From Melghiribacillus thermohalophilus (lineage in GTDB: Bacteria; Bacillota; Bacilli; Bacillales; Alkalibacillaceae): a stretch of DNA of 64,000 bases. The notes beneath the pieces are model-generated. The model was not told the DNA's origin. It did not search any database and worked only from the letters and a program-made list of their open reading frames with translations. Position numbers and translations under genes: made by a program. The stretch is from contig NZ_SMAN01000001.1 in NCBI RefSeq assembly GCF_004342905.1, forward strand, positions 151,437-215,436, written 5' to 3'. How positions within the stretch are numbered: position 1 is the first letter of the stretch; each line of letters begins with the position of its first letter. Below, piece after piece: positions 1-9,514 of the stretch.

Positions 1-1691
1 TGTATGGCTTTTCTGGCAGAAGGTTCATCTTCCGTAATGATATGCTGTGCCTGGCTGCCTAATGCGGTTTCAATTGAGAGGAGATATTGATCAGGGATGT
101 CGAGAACTTCAGCTACTGCTCCATAAATACCCTGAAGCAGCTTTTTATCTCTCGCTTTTAGGACTTCTTTTACACCCTGAAAAAATCCAGCAAATTCTTC
201 TTTCATTTCTTCGAGGGTTTCTTTTCTCGAACGCAGTTTTTGCACGTATTGATATCCCTTGTACAATTTCTGTTCTTCCTGTTCCAGCTTTTCCTTACGT
301 TCGTTGAGATCCTGTTTTTCTTCTTGAAGCTCAGCCTCATTATTTTCGATTTGCCGGTTCATTGTCGCTTTTTGTTCTTCCAGTTTCTCTTTTCCCTGTT
401 CAACCGTTTCCCGTTGTTTTAATAACTCTTTGAACCGTTCGGTCAGGCGATTTTCTTTTTGTTGAATCTGATTCAGCTGTTTTTCAATGCTCTGATTTTC
501 GTTCCGTTTGGCAGCCTGCTCATTGAGCAGTTCAATGTATTCACCTTTTAATTCTTCGATTTCCTCTTCAATATTATGAACCGATCCTTCCAGTTCTTTG
601 GTTAACTTAGTGATTTCTCCCCTGGTACTGTCAAGGGTTTTCTTATATTCGAGCAAGGTGTCCGTGTCCTTTTTCATCTGTGTCCTGGTATCTGAAATCT
701 TCTCCTCAAGCCGTTTTTCTTCAGCTAAAAGTTTATCTTTGTTTTCCGCAAAATGCTTGAGGCGTTCAGAAATTAGCTGTTTTTGGCCTTCCAGCTGTTC
801 AAGCTCCTGAGTCAGGGTGAGCATCATCTGCTGCAGTTCATCAATGGATTCATCAAGGGTTCTAAGATCCATTTTTTCCTGTTCGATTTTGGCTTCATCC
901 TGCTGGATTTCGGTTTGTTTATGTATGGCGAGCTCTTTCTTTTTCTCCACTTCCTGTGTCAGGTGTTCCCACTGTTCATTGAGCTTTTCAATTTCGGCCA
1001 CAAACAATGAAACTTCATGTTTTTCGAGCTCTTCTTTCTTCTCGATATAGTCTTTTGCGACCGCTGCCTGCTCTTTCAGAGGCTCCAGCTGGCCTTCAAT
1101 TTCATAAATAATATCCTCTACCCGGTTTAAATTTTCCTGGGTTTCTGCCAGTTTGTATTCCGCCTTTTTTTTACGCTGTTTATATTTTAAAACCCCGGCT
1201 GCTTCTTCAAATATGGTACGGCGTTCTTCAGCCTTTGAGCTCAGAATTTCTTCGACTTTCCCCTGGCTGATAATCGAAAAAGCCTCTTTTCCCAGCCCGG
1301 AGTCTAAAAATAAATCTACAATATCTTTCAAACGGCAAGGCTGTTTATTGATGTAGAATTCACTTTCCCCTGAACGATATACCCTTCTGGTCACACTGAC
1401 TTCTTGATAATCCAGGGGCAAAGCCTGATCCTCATTGTCAAGAGTCAGGGTTACCTCTGCAAAATTTAGAGGTTTTCTGGAGTCACTTCCGGCAAAAATG
1501 ATATCTTCCATCTTCGCTCCCCGCAGTGATTTGGCTGACTGTTCACCCAGCACCCAGCGGATGGCATCTGTAATATTACTTTTTCCGGATCCATTTGGAC
1601 CAACAACGGCTGTCACACCTGGCACAAATTCTACCGAAATTCGTTCTGCAAATGATTTGAATCCTACTGTGTCTAAACGTTTGAGGAACAT
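1..1691 (-). CDS. smc: Chromosome segregation ATPase SMC (N-terminal part, cut by window edge)
   Basis: SMC forms a DNA-clamping dimer with ScpA/ScpB that organises and segregates the chromosome. About 563 codons are visible of a usual ~1190. The ATP head comes first, with the Walker A stretch GPNGSGKS near residue 32, followed by the conserved QGKVEEIL and FEEAAG segments of the N-terminal head. A long charged Glu/Lys/Gln-rich coiled coil (about residues 165-500) follows, and the start of the hinge is seen at the window edge. The ATG at 1691 is preceded by GGAGG at a 7-base spacing. In B. subtilis smc follows rnc directly; here a plus-strand gene lies between, so smc probably has its own promoter. 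The head motifs make the identity certain. Confidence 0.97.
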   Translation of the reverse strand, partial: MFLKRLDTVGFKSFAERISVEFVPGVTAVVGPNGSGKSNITDAIRWVLGEQSAKSLRGAKMEDIIFAGSDSRKPLNFAEVTLTLDNEDQALPLDYQEVSVTRRVYRSGESEFYINKQPCRLKDIVDLFLDSGLGKEAFSIISQGKVEEILSSKAEERRTIFEEAAGVLKYKQRKKKAEYKLAETQENLNRVEDIIYEIEGQLEPLKEQAAVAKDYIEKKEELEKHEVSLFVAEIEKLNEQWEHLTQEVEKKKELAIHKQTEIQQDEAKIEQEKMDLRTLDESIDELQQMMLTLTQELEQLEGQKQLISERLKHFAENKDKLLAEEKRLEEKISDTRTQMKKDTDTLLEYKKTLDSTRGEITKLTKELEGSVHNIEEEIEELKGEYIELLNEQAAKRNENQSIEKQLNQIQQKENRLTERFKELLKQRETVEQGKEKLEEQKATMNRQIENNEAELQEEKQDLNERKEKLEQEEQKLYKGYQYVQKLRSRKETLEEMKEEFAGFFQGVKEVLKARDKKLLQGIYGAVAEVLDIPDQYLLSIETALGSQAQHIITEDEPSARKAI

Positions 1692-1743
1692 GTTTTTTTC
1701 CTCCTATAATCCGGTTTTAAAATAGAAAAGGTTTTCTTTTGAA

Positions 1744-1771
1744 CTTATATATTTTATCATAAAGAATACAA
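1744..1771 (-). promoter_or_regulatory. Candidate sigma-A promoter of smc
   Basis: On the minus strand TTGTAT (1771-1766) is followed after 16 bases by TATAAG (1749-1744), about 50 bases before the smc start. smc needs a local promoter because the gene upstream of it is on the opposite strand. The match is moderate and no start site is known. Confidence 0.4.
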
Positions 1772-1809
1772 GTAAAGAAGAAACCCGTGAACACAAAGGA
1801 GCTGGTTAT

Positions 1810-2031
1810 ATGGATTTACAAGAAGCAACGGAAAAAAATCTCGCCTTTATGATTGAAAAGATGGCCGATAAACTTCAGATTATTAACCGTTCATTATTAA
1901 AGCCTGAGGATTTTGACATTCAGGCTTATCAAGACATAAAAAACATATATGAAATGATTCACAGCAAGCCAACAATCAGTGTCTCAGAAATTCATGCCAT
2001 CATTGATGAACTGAGCAAATTTCGAAAATAA
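1810..2031 (+). CDS. DUF1128 / UPF0435 family protein (YfkK-like)
   Basis: A 73-residue, mostly helical, soluble protein with no signal peptide. The pattern of an N-terminal ENL-x-x-MIEKMADKL helix, a central YQDIKNIYEMI segment and a C-terminal SxSEIHAIIDELSKFRK end resembles the DUF1128 family, whose B. subtilis member is YfkK; its function is unknown. The ATG at 1810 follows AAGGAG at an 8-base spacing. The gene lies on the plus strand between the divergent smc and the convergent rnc, an unusual place that breaks the conserved rnc-smc pair. Family assignment is from memory of the sequence pattern and is fairly confident; no role can be inferred from neighbours. Confidence 0.8.
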   Translation: MDLQEATEKNLAFMIEKMADKLQIINRSLLKPEDFDIQAYQDIKNIYEMIHSKPTISVSEIHAIIDELSKFRK

Positions 2032-2115
2032 GCTCAATCAGATCTAGAAGGACACCGACGAATCTCGTCAATCCTGCATTTGTCTCACAGCAAAGTATTC
2101 CCACTACGGAATAAG

Positions 2116-2143
2116 GAACCCTTGCTACACGTAGCAAGGGTTC
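2116..2143. terminator. Strong hairpin between the convergent DUF1128 gene and rnc
   Basis: Arms GAACCCTTGCTAC (2116-2128) and GTAGCAAGGGTTC (2131-2143) form a perfect 13-base inverted repeat, 8 bases past the rnc stop. The flanking T-tracts are weak (TGGTTGTTT on the plus side), so it may act as a bidirectional terminator or a 3'-end stabiliser. Confidence 0.6.
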
Positions 2144-2150
2144 TGGTTGT

Positions 2151-2846
2151 TTAATCCGTTTGGTCCTTGTTCAGTTTGTCCAGTGCCATTTTTGCCGCCA
2201 TTTGCTCTGCTTCCTTTTTCGTTTTGCCGTTTCCAGCCCCATATAATTTATCCTGAATATAAACATGGGCCACAAATTCCCGGTCATGAGCAGGTCCTTT
2301 TTCTTCAACGATTTTATAAGTGACCTGCCCGTTTTTGTCCTGCTGGACCACTTCCTGAAGTAGACTTTTGTAATCCATCGCATGCGAAAAAGCACCTTGT
2401 TTGATGTTGGGGAAAATAAATTTTTCCAAAAACGATAGGGTTGCATCAAATCCCTGGTCCAAATACAGGGCACCGATAAAGGCTTCAAACACATCTGCTA
2501 ACAGAGAAGGCCGGTTGCGACCCCCTGTCATTTCTTCCCCTTTGCCGAGGAGAACCAGATCACCGAAATCAAGACTGGTGGCGAAATTGACCAGTGAGGT
2601 CTCGCAGACAATTGAAGCCCGCAGTTTGGTCAAGTCTCCTTCGTTCATATCGGGATAAATACGAAACAAGTACTGGGAAATGGCCAATTCTAATACGGCA
2701 TCCCCCAAAAATTCCAGACGTTCATTATCCTCAAAATGTTGGTTTCGATGCTCATTCACATAAGATGAATGGGTAAAAGCCTGCTTCAGAAGCTGTGGAT
2801 TCTGAAAAGTTATACCAATTTGTTTTTGGAGTGTTTCAAAACTCAC
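2151..2846 (-). CDS. rnc: Ribonuclease III
   Basis: RNase III cuts double-stranded RNA in rRNA precursors and some mRNAs and toxin transcripts. The signature [12 protein letters not shown] lies near residues 40-51 with its catalytic acidic residues. A second acidic site is in the [13 protein letters not shown] segment, and the C-terminal ~70 residues form the double-stranded-RNA-binding domain ([24 protein letters not shown]). I chose the GTG at 2846 because AGGTGG lies 8 bases before it; a GTG at 2858 would add four residues but has no good ribosome binding site. It lies downstream of acpP, 75 bases away, as in B. subtilis. Normal length of about 231 residues. Confidence 0.96.
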   Translation of the reverse strand: MSFETLQKQIGITFQNPQLLKQAFTHSSYVNEHRNQHFEDNERLEFLGDAVLELAISQYLFRIYPDMNEGDLTKLRASIVCETSLVNFATSLDFGDLVLLGKGEEMTGGRNRPSLLADVFEAFIGALYLDQGFDATLSFLEKFIFPNIKQGAFSHAMDYKSLLQEVVQQDKNGQVTYKIVEEKGPAHDREFVAHVYIQDKLYGAGNGKTKKEAEQMAAKMALDKLNKDQTD

Positions 2847-2882
2847 ACGACATGCCACCTGTTCTTTAGATTTGAATAGGGA

Positions 2883-2910
2883 GAAAGTCCCGCCGGCAGG
2901 CGAGACTTTC
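2883..2910 (-). terminator. Hairpin between acpP and rnc
   Basis: GAAAGTC-CGCC and GGCG-GACTTTC pair around a GGCA loop with one small interruption, 12 bases after the acpP stop. No clear T-run follows on the minus strand, so it may be a partial terminator or an RNA-processing or stability element that sets acpP expression apart from rnc. Confidence 0.45.
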
Positions 2911-2921
2911 CGTATTTATCC

Positions 2922-3155
2922 TTATAGACGGCTGTTTATGTATTCGACAGCATCGCCTACAGTTTCAATTTTTTCCGCTTCTTCATCGGAAATTTCCATG
3001 TCGAACTCATCTTCAAGTTCCATTACTAATTCAACCACATCAAGGGAATCTGCTTCAAGATCATCCTTGAAGGAAGCTTCCATCGTCACTTTGGATTCAT
3101 CCACATCCAAACGATCAACAATGATGTTTTTTACACGATCGAAAACGTCTGCCAT
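2922..3155 (-). CDS. acpP: Acyl carrier protein
   Basis: A 77-residue acidic carrier that holds growing acyl chains on 4'-phosphopantetheine during fatty acid synthesis. The attachment serine is Ser37 in the DSL motif, inside [12 protein letters not shown]. The ATG at 3155 follows GGGAGGTG. It is the last lipid gene of the fapR-plsX-fabD-fabG-acpP cluster; the 75-base gap from fabG is larger than the other gaps, which may allow separate expression, as expected for an abundant protein. Full length and typical. Confidence 0.98.
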   Translation of the reverse strand: MADVFDRVKNIIVDRLDVDESKVTMEASFKDDLEADSLDVVELVMELEDEFDMEISDEEAEKIETVGDAVEYINSRL

Positions 3156-3230
3156 CTGTGGTTCACCTCCCTTCAGTCATTATAGAAAATTTTATAAGAA
3201 AAAACTAGTTCAAGAAGAAAAAATTTATCA

Positions 3231-3971
3231 TTACATGACCATGCCGCCATCTACATGAAGCGTCTGGCCAGTCATGTAACCAGCATCATCAGAAGCGAGG
3301 AAACGGACAACACTTGAGACATCTTCGGGTTTACCTAAACGGTTCAATGGAATTTGAGCAAGCATTTCTTCTTTTGCTTCTTCAGGCAATTGATCTGTCA
3401 TATCTGTTGTAATAAAACCAGGTGCTACAGCATTTACGAGGATATTTCTCGAGGCAAGCTCTCTGGCAGTTGTTTTCGTTAAACCGATTACACCGGCTTT
3501 TGCAGCTACGTAATTGGCCTGACCAGGATTGCCGGCAACCCCAACAATGCTGGCAATATTAATAATTCTTCCTGATTTTTGCCTCATCATCTGACGGGTA
3601 ACGGCTTTTGTACAGAGAAAAACCCCTTTTAGATTGGTATCAATGACCTGGTCAAATTCTTCCTCTTTCATGCGCATGAGCAAATTATCCCTGGTAATCC
3701 CCGCGTTATTCACAAGTATGTCCAGACTTCCGAATTGTTTAACAACTTCTTTCACCATTCCTGTTACTTCATCGCTTGAAGCAACATTAGCCTGAATTTT
3801 AAAGGCTTCTCCTCCAGACTGTCTGATTTGATCAACCACTTCCTGTGCCTTCTTTTCACTTCCCGCATAATTGACAGCTACTTTTGCACCGGCCTTTGCG
3901 AGTTCAAGTGCAATTGCACGGCCTATACCTCTGGAAGCACCAGTTACAAGCGCAGCTTTTCCTTTTAGCAT
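3231..3971 (-). CDS. fabG: 3-oxoacyl-[acyl-carrier-protein] reductase FabG
   Basis: NADPH-dependent reduction of 3-oxoacyl-ACP in the fatty acid elongation cycle. It is a classical short-chain dehydrogenase: GASRGIG cofactor motif near residue 12, NNAG near residue 87, a catalytic Ser followed by YVAAK (Tyr and Lys), and a C-terminal DGGMVM end. The ATG at 3971 is preferred to a GTG at 3983 because GGGGTG overlaps that GTG and sits 9 bases before the ATG. This gives 246 residues, the usual length. Eight bases separate it from fabD. Confidence 0.97.
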   Translation of the reverse strand: MLKGKAALVTGASRGIGRAIALELAKAGAKVAVNYAGSEKKAQEVVDQIRQSGGEAFKIQANVASSDEVTGMVKEVVKQFGSLDILVNNAGITRDNLLMRMKEEEFDQVIDTNLKGVFLCTKAVTRQMMRQKSGRIINIASIVGVAGNPGQANYVAAKAGVIGLTKTTARELASRNILVNAVAPGFITTDMTDQLPEEAKEEMLAQIPLNRLGKPEDVSSVVRFLASDDAGYMTGQTLHVDGGMVM

Positions 3972-3979
3972 CTTTTCAA

Positions 3980-4915
3980 TCACCCCTTATACCATTCTAA
4001 AAATTCCTGTAAGGATTCTGGATCCTGAACAGCGAATGTTTTCTTTCTCCGATTCATCTTTCTGATCAAGCCTGACAGCACTTTTCCGTTTCCAACCTCC
4101 ACAAATGCATCAACCTCATCCATCATATGTTCAATGGATTCGGAAAAGCGGACAGGCGAATAGATTTGTTTGACAAGTAAATCGTAAATCTCATCCGGTG
4201 TTTCAACCGGCTGTGCAGTTACGTTCGCATAAACCGGAATTTCCGCCCTGTTGATAACCGCTTCACGTAAGTGTACGGCGAATTTTTCACTGGCTGGCTC
4301 CATCAATCTTGAATGGAACGGTCCGCTGACATTTAACGGGATTACCCTCTTGGCTCCGGATTCCTTCAACCTTCTGGATGCTTCTTCTACACCTGCTTTT
4401 GTTCCGGAAATCACGATCTGGCCTGGACAGTTGAAATTGGCCACATCTACGGTTTCACCCTTCTCAGATACTTCGGCGGCTACCTTTTCAATTGTTCCAT
4501 CATCTAAACCGAGTACAGCAGCCATAGCTCCCTTTCCTGAAGGATAAGCTTCTTCCATCAACTGACCTCTCGTTTGAACCAGACGGAGAGCAACAGCTGG
4601 CTCAAGGGCTCCCGCACAAACAAGGGCACTGTACTCCCCCAGGCTATGACCTGCAGCCATTGTGGGCTTAACCCCTTCATGTTGTAAAACCCTGGTAATG
4701 GCTGCACTGGTTAACAGCAATGCAGGCTGAGCGTGTTCTGTTTTCGTCAGTTGATCCTGCGGTCCCTCAAACATGAACGTTTTGATCGGAACACGAAGTA
4801 TATCTTCTGCCTCGTCAACGAATTTTCTGACATCCTGATTATTGTCATAAAAAGCTTTCCCCATGCCGACATCCTGGGAACCCTGTCCGGGATAGACAAA
4901 CGCAACCCTTTTCAT
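3980..4915 (-). CDS. fabD: Malonyl CoA-acyl carrier protein transacylase FabD
   Basis: Moves malonyl from CoA to ACP to start chain elongation. GQGSQ near residue 10 and the nucleophile motif GHSLGEYS (Ser91) are present, with the catalytic His in the GPFHSRLM segment. The frame is open for 60 codons further upstream, inside plsX, but the ATG at 4915 has GGAGG 7 bases before it, starts the family's usual [11 protein letters not shown] end, and gives 311 residues. It begins one base after the plsX stop, so the two are probably translationally coupled. Confidence 0.97.
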   Translation of the reverse strand: MKRVAFVYPGQGSQDVGMGKAFYDNNQDVRKFVDEAEDILRVPIKTFMFEGPQDQLTKTEHAQPALLLTSAAITRVLQHEGVKPTMAAGHSLGEYSALVCAGALEPAVALRLVQTRGQLMEEAYPSGKGAMAAVLGLDDGTIEKVAAEVSEKGETVDVANFNCPGQIVISGTKAGVEEASRRLKESGAKRVIPLNVSGPFHSRLMEPASEKFAVHLREAVINRAEIPVYANVTAQPVETPDEIYDLLVKQIYSPVRFSESIEHMMDEVDAFVEVGNGKVLSGLIRKMNRRKKTFAVQDPESLQEFLEWYKG

Positions 4916-4916
4916 A

Positions 4917-5918
4917 TTATTCCTCCTCTGTCTGCAGCGTTTTGACTGTTTCTTCGATAACCGATACGACCTGCTGATCCACAATCCGGCAGGCCTGCTG
5001 AATAGCATTGAAGATCGCCCGATCATTGGAAGAACCGTGTGCCTTAATAACCGGTGCAGCCAGTCCGAACAGTCCGGCTCCACCATATTCGGCATAATCC
5101 AGCTGTTTTTTTAAGTCTTTTAAATCCGTTTTAATCAAACCGGCAGCCAATTTTGTCTTCCAGTTTTTCATAAATGTATCTTTTAACATGGAAAACATCG
5201 ATAGGGCTGTACCTTCAATTGTCTTTAAGGCAATATTTCCTGAAAACCCGTCACAGATGACTACATCTGCTTTTCCTTCTAATAAATCCCGGGCTTCTAC
5301 ATTGCCGATGAAATGAATAGGAGCATTTTGCAGCAGTTCAAATGCTTTTTTGGACAGTTCATTTCCTTTTTTTTCCTCCGTACCCACATTCAGCAAACCT
5401 ACTTTGGGTCCAGTCACCCCCCGGACTTTTTCCGAATAAATCGACCCCATTATCCCATACTGAAGAAGGTGCTGAGGTTTGGCATCTACATTGGCTCCTA
5501 CATCCAGAAGCAAAAAGCCTTTTCCATCAACTGTGGGGATTGTTGGGCTTAATGCTGGGCGATCAATGCCTTTTATTCGCCCCACAATAAATAATCCAGC
5601 ACTCATCAGTGCACCGGTGTTACCGGCTGAAATACAGGCATCTGCCCGTTTTTCTTTTACTTCCTGGGCCATTAGTACGAGTGAGGCATTTTTTTTTCGT
5701 CTGACTGCCCTCACCGGCTCATCTTCATTTGTTATGACCTCATCTGTATGTATGATATGAATGCGTTCATGATGGGTGAGATGGGGGGCAATCTGTTTTT
5801 CATCCCCAATCAGGGTGATTTCCAGATTGTCCATTTCCTGAACGGCCTGGATGGCACCTTTTACAACCGATTCTGGTGCACGATCTCCTCCCATTGCATC
5901 GATTGCAATTCTCATCAT
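4917..5918 (-). CDS. plsX: Phosphate acyltransferase PlsX
   Basis: PlsX makes acyl-phosphate from acyl-ACP, the acyl donor for PlsY in phosphatidic acid synthesis; it is a peripheral membrane enzyme. The N-terminus [10 protein letters not shown] and internal [12 protein letters not shown] and [12 protein letters not shown] segments are hallmarks. Length is 333 residues. The ATG at 5918 overlaps the fapR stop as ATGA and has GGAGA 8 bases before it; a second ATG follows immediately and is an equal alternative. This fapR-plsX coupling is typical of Bacillus FapR regulons. Confidence 0.97.
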   Translation of the reverse strand: MMRIAIDAMGGDRAPESVVKGAIQAVQEMDNLEITLIGDEKQIAPHLTHHERIHIIHTDEVITNEDEPVRAVRRKKNASLVLMAQEVKEKRADACISAGNTGALMSAGLFIVGRIKGIDRPALSPTIPTVDGKGFLLLDVGANVDAKPQHLLQYGIMGSIYSEKVRGVTGPKVGLLNVGTEEKKGNELSKKAFELLQNAPIHFIGNVEARDLLEGKADVVICDGFSGNIALKTIEGTALSMFSMLKDTFMKNWKTKLAAGLIKTDLKDLKKQLDYAEYGGAGLFGLAAPVIKAHGSSNDRAIFNAIQQACRIVDQQVVSVIEETVKTLQTEEE

Positions 5919-6493
5919 TTGTGCATCTCCTTTTGGTCATTTGAACGATACATTTCAAATCTTCCGGTAAATACCCGTTCATGTTCTACAAAGCTGTTGA
6001 CTTCGACAATGGTTCGTCCTTTATCATCATTCCCTTTTACGGTTGCTTTAGCCACAACTCGTTCTCCTTCTTTCACCTGGCGTTTAAAGCGAATTTCCGA
6101 TTTGGCTGTCAGCGCCAATTCATCATCGATGACAGCTACTGCCAGAGAATTAGCCTGGGCAAACAGATGGTGTCCCCTGGCGATTTTATTTCTGGAAAAG
6201 ACATGTTCCCTCCCGATATCGAGAATGGAAATAGCCCGCTGATCCAGTTCCAGATCTATAATTTCACCGATTACTTCATCAATGGGCAATGCTCTTACAG
6301 TCTCTTGCCAGTTGTTTTTAGCCATTGATTTGATGCGTTCACGTAATTCAGGTATGGAAAGCTCCATACGGTCCAGGCGAATCGTCTGGATGCTGACACC
6401 AAACTTCCTGGCCAGTTCTTCATCTGTTATAAATGGTGTTTCTTCGATGGTTTCCTGAAGTTTTTGTTGACGTTCCTGTTTGGTCCGTTTCAT
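5915..6493 (-). CDS. fapR: Fatty acid and phospholipid biosynthesis regulator FapR
   Basis: FapR represses lipid synthesis genes and is released from DNA by malonyl-CoA. The N-terminal third is a DNA-binding region with a helix-turn-helix ([24 protein letters not shown], read as two segments around residues 22-45). The remainder is a hot-dog fold ligand domain resembling thioesterases ([15 protein letters not shown] segment). Length is 192 residues. The ATG at 6493 has no strong Shine-Dalgarno sequence. The promoter and FapR box directly upstream indicate autoregulation. Confidence 0.97.
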   Translation of the reverse strand: MKRTKQERQQKLQETIEETPFITDEELARKFGVSIQTIRLDRMELSIPELRERIKSMAKNNWQETVRALPIDEVIGEIIDLELDQRAISILDIGREHVFSRNKIARGHHLFAQANSLAVAVIDDELALTAKSEIRFKRQVKEGERVVAKATVKGNDDKGRTIVEVNSFVEHERVFTGRFEMYRSNDQKEMHK

Positions 6494-6510
6494 ATTCTAC
6501 ACCGTCCAAA

Positions 6511-6530
6511 TCTTATGACTAGGTACTAAT
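6511..6530 (-). promoter_or_regulatory. FapR operator
   Basis: On the minus strand TTAGTACCTAGTCATAAG is an imperfect palindrome matching the known FapR box (TTAGTACCT half site, then a degenerate inverted copy). It lies just downstream of the -10 element, covering the expected start site, where repressor binding would block initiation. Operator recognition is from knowledge of the B. subtilis FapR regulon. Confidence 0.8.
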
Positions 6531-6533
6531 AGT

Positions 6534-6562
6534 AATATATAATACCGGAAATGTATTTTCAA
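6534..6562 (-). promoter_or_regulatory. Sigma-A promoter of the fapR-plsX-fabD-fabG-acpP operon
   Basis: On the minus strand TTGAAA (6562-6557) and TATATT (6539-6534) are separated by exactly 17 bases. The -35 lies just beyond the recG stop, so the lipid operon starts its own transcript. Confidence 0.75.
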
Positions 6563-6565
6563 TGA

Positions 6566-8605
6566 TTAATCATAAATTTGTTCGCTTAACTTTTCTTCTA
6601 TAAGTTTGAGTAATGATTGATAATCCGGGTCATGAAACAGGACCCCTGTACGGATCATGTGCCGGGCATCCTTTCGCGCCACTTCCAGGGCTTTATAATC
6701 CTGAATCAGATCAGCCACCTTAAATTCAGGCAACCCGCTTTGTTTTTTTCCAAAGAAATCTCCAGGACCCCTGAGCTTCAAATCATGCTCTGAAAGTTCA
6801 AATCCATTGTTCGTTTCGGTCATGATTCGCATCCGTTCTTTTCCTGTTTCCCCTTTTGGATCAGCAAGTAAAATACAATAGCTCTGGGCATCCCCACGGC
6901 CAACCCGCCCTCTAAGCTGATGAAGCTGGGCAAGTCCAAATCTTTCCGCATCATAAATCAGCATGACCGTAGCATTCGGTACATTGACACCAACTTCTAC
7001 AACGGTTGTAGAAACAAGGATTTGAATCTCATTACCAGCAAACGCTTTCATGACCTTTTCCTTCTCTTCGGCACTTAAACGTCCGTGCATCAAACCGATT
7101 TTCACATCTTCGGGAAAATATTCCTGCAACTGATGATACAGGTCTACAGCGTTTTGGATATCCAATTTTTCAGATTCTTCGATGAGGGGACTAATCACAT
7201 ATGCCTGATGCCCTTTTTGTATTTCTTCCCAGATAAACTTAAGCACCCGATCAAGCATATGATCCTTTACCCAGTATGTTTTTACCGGTTTGCGTCCTTC
7301 GGGCATCTCATCGATCACTGAGACGTCCATGTCCGCAAATGCAGTAATCGCAAGGGTTCTCGGTATTGGAGTTGCAGTCATAAACAATACATCAGGATTC
7401 AATCCTTTTTCCCTTAAAGCCCGGCGCTGTTCCACGCCAAAACGGTGCTGTTCATCGACAATGACAAGACCGAGATCCGAAAACTGAACCGGATCTTGAA
7501 TTAATGCATGGGTACCCACAACAATATCAGCCTCGTGATTCTTAATCATATCTAAAACTTTTTTCCGCTCCTTCGTTCTGGCAGATCCGGTTAACATAAC
7601 AACCTTAGCATATTCATCAAACCATTCATTCAGGGATTCATAATGTTGCTCAGCCAAAATTTCCGTCGGAACCATCAGGGCACCCTGTTTGCCAGCAGAA
7701 ATGGCTGCATACAGAGCAATGGCTGCCACGGCCGTTTTGCCTGATCCAACATCTCCCTGAAGAAGCCGATTCATCCGGTGGGAAGAGCGCAAATCATCCA
7801 GGATTTCTTCCACCGAACGTTTCTGGGCATCCGTTAATGAAAAGGGAAGTCCGCCGATAAAAGACTTCACTTTTGACGTATTGATTTTTTTGTCATTGCC
7901 TTCTCCTGCTTCCCGTTTCTTTTTCCGGATCAACTGCATTTGCAGCTGAAACAGTAAAAGCTCTTCATAAATGAATCGTCTGCGGGCATGTTTAAGCTCC
8001 AGACGGTTTTCGGGGAAATGAATATGCCTGATGGCATCTTTCCGATCTGGGAGCTTATATGTTTCCAGAACATGTTCGGGTAAAATTTCTTCTATATTTT
8101 TCCCATATGCAGTAAGGGCATTATGGATAATGGTTTTAACCGTACGCTGGGTCAAATCCCCTTTCAGAGAATAGACCCCCTGAATGGAACTCTGCCTCAC
8201 TGCCCTGCCCTTCTGGTAATGACTGACCGTCAATTGCAGACGGTGAGTGTCCCACTTCCCTGTTACTGTCAGGATATCATTGAGCCTCAGCTGATTTTTT
8301 AAAAAGTGCCGGTTAAAAAAAACGGCCTTTACTACGACTTCTTCCACCCTTAACATGACCACCAGTCGTGATTTTTTTCGGCCATAAAAGGTCAGGGAAG
8401 GCTCCGAAGCAACCTTCCCTTCAATGGTAGCGGTTTCATTATGCTGTATATCTTTAAGGGGTTTTATTTCACGGAAATCATATCGGGACGGAAAATAAAA
8501 CAATAGGTCCTCCACAGTAAAAATGTTGAGTTCATTTAATGCTTTCTCCAGTTTGCTGCCGATCCCTTTTACCTGAGAAACTGGCAAAGTCTTTAGCAAT
8601 GGCAC
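6566..8605 (-). CDS. recG: ATP-dependent DNA helicase RecG
   Basis: RecG is a branch-migrating superfamily 2 helicase that remodels stalled forks and recombination intermediates. An N-terminal wedge/OB region (about residues 60-160) is followed by the helicase domain with Walker A GDVGSGKT near residue 282, a DEQH box, MTATPIPRT motif III, and the C-terminal QLRGRVGRG motif VI. It has 679 residues, the usual size. The start is a GTG directly after the sdaAA TGA (TGAGTG), so translation is probably coupled to sdaAA; the Shine-Dalgarno is weak. Confidence 0.98.
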   Translation of the reverse strand: MPLLKTLPVSQVKGIGSKLEKALNELNIFTVEDLLFYFPSRYDFREIKPLKDIQHNETATIEGKVASEPSLTFYGRKKSRLVVMLRVEEVVVKAVFFNRHFLKNQLRLNDILTVTGKWDTHRLQLTVSHYQKGRAVRQSSIQGVYSLKGDLTQRTVKTIIHNALTAYGKNIEEILPEHVLETYKLPDRKDAIRHIHFPENRLELKHARRRFIYEELLLFQLQMQLIRKKKREAGEGNDKKINTSKVKSFIGGLPFSLTDAQKRSVEEILDDLRSSHRMNRLLQGDVGSGKTAVAAIALYAAISAGKQGALMVPTEILAEQHYESLNEWFDEYAKVVMLTGSARTKERKKVLDMIKNHEADIVVGTHALIQDPVQFSDLGLVIVDEQHRFGVEQRRALREKGLNPDVLFMTATPIPRTLAITAFADMDVSVIDEMPEGRKPVKTYWVKDHMLDRVLKFIWEEIQKGHQAYVISPLIEESEKLDIQNAVDLYHQLQEYFPEDVKIGLMHGRLSAEEKEKVMKAFAGNEIQILVSTTVVEVGVNVPNATVMLIYDAERFGLAQLHQLRGRVGRGDAQSYCILLADPKGETGKERMRIMTETNNGFELSEHDLKLRGPGDFFGKKQSGLPEFKVADLIQDYKALEVARKDARHMIRTGVLFHDPDYQSLLKLIEEKLSEQIYD

Positions 8606-9490
8606 TCACTCTTTCTTTAAATCAATCCCAAAAATTTTGGCTTCCAGCTCACGGCCAGTTGTGGTAGCTGCCAGACCGCCTTGAGCTGTTTCTTTTAGTG
8701 CTGTTGGCATCGACTGACCGATTCTGTACATAGCCCCAATTACTTCATCACACGGAATGCGGCTTTTGACACCGGCAAGTGCCAGATCAGCAGCAACTAT
8801 GGCATTGGCTGCCCCCATTGCATTCCGTTTGACACAGGGTACTTCGACCAGACCAGCTACAGGGTCACACACTAAACCGAGCATGTTTTTCAGTGTGATG
8901 GCCATTGCTTCTGCAGACTGGGAGGGTGTTCCCCCGGCCATTTCTACAATGGCAGCTGCCGCCATACCAGCAGCCGAACCTACTTCAGCCTGACATCCTC
9001 CAGCTGCTCCAGAAATAAAAGCATTATTGGCCACGACCTGCCCGAAGGCTCCTGCAGTAAACAAATAGCGGATCATTTGTTCCCGGGTAGGATTCAGCCG
9101 GTTTTTCACTGCAAACAACGTCCCAGGAACGACTCCTGCACTTCCCGCTGTTGGAGTGGCACAAATGGTGCCCATCGCTGCATTAACTTCATTTGTTGCC
9201 ACCGCCTTACTCACCGCATCCAGTAACAAGTGTCCTGAAAGAGGTTCTTTATCCTGCATATAGTTCTGAATTAACACAGCATCGCCACCGGTTAATCCGG
9301 ATCTGGAACGAACACCTTTCAATCCTTCTTCAACGGATTTTTCCATTACTTGCAGGTTGCGATCCATCTGATCCATGATTTCTTCCCGAGTTTTTTCCGC
9401 AACCTCTATTTCCTGACGAATCATTACTTCGGAAATCGATATATTCTGAGTTTCAGCCAATTCTACTAATTCACTTACGTTTCGGAACAA
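8606..9490 (-). CDS. sdaAA: L-serine dehydratase, iron-sulfur type, alpha chain
   Basis: Together with the beta chain it deaminates L-serine to pyruvate using a [4Fe-4S] cluster. Conserved cysteines lie in CATPTAGSAGVVPG, GGCQAEVGSA and VCDPVAGLVEVPC, which fit the cluster-binding and catalytic region. Length is 294 residues. The start is a TTG at 9490 with AGGAGGAGG 6 bases before it. It follows sdaAB by 24 bases in the usual order of Bacillus split-subunit enzymes. Confidence 0.97.
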   Translation of the reverse strand: MFRNVSELVELAETQNISISEVMIRQEIEVAEKTREEIMDQMDRNLQVMEKSVEEGLKGVRSRSGLTGGDAVLIQNYMQDKEPLSGHLLLDAVSKAVATNEVNAAMGTICATPTAGSAGVVPGTLFAVKNRLNPTREQMIRYLFTAGAFGQVVANNAFISGAAGGCQAEVGSAAGMAAAAIVEMAGGTPSQSAEAMAITLKNMLGLVCDPVAGLVEVPCVKRNAMGAANAIVAADLALAGVKSRIPCDEVIGAMYRIGQSMPTALKETAQGGLAATTTGRELEAKIFGIDLKKE

Positions 9491-9514
9491 AACAATCCTC
9501 CTCCTCCGGTCACG

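Noticed and set aside
4916-5095. 60-codon N-terminal extension of fabD inside plsX
   Set aside because: The residues are not family-like and the well-placed GGAGG supports the ATG at 4915.
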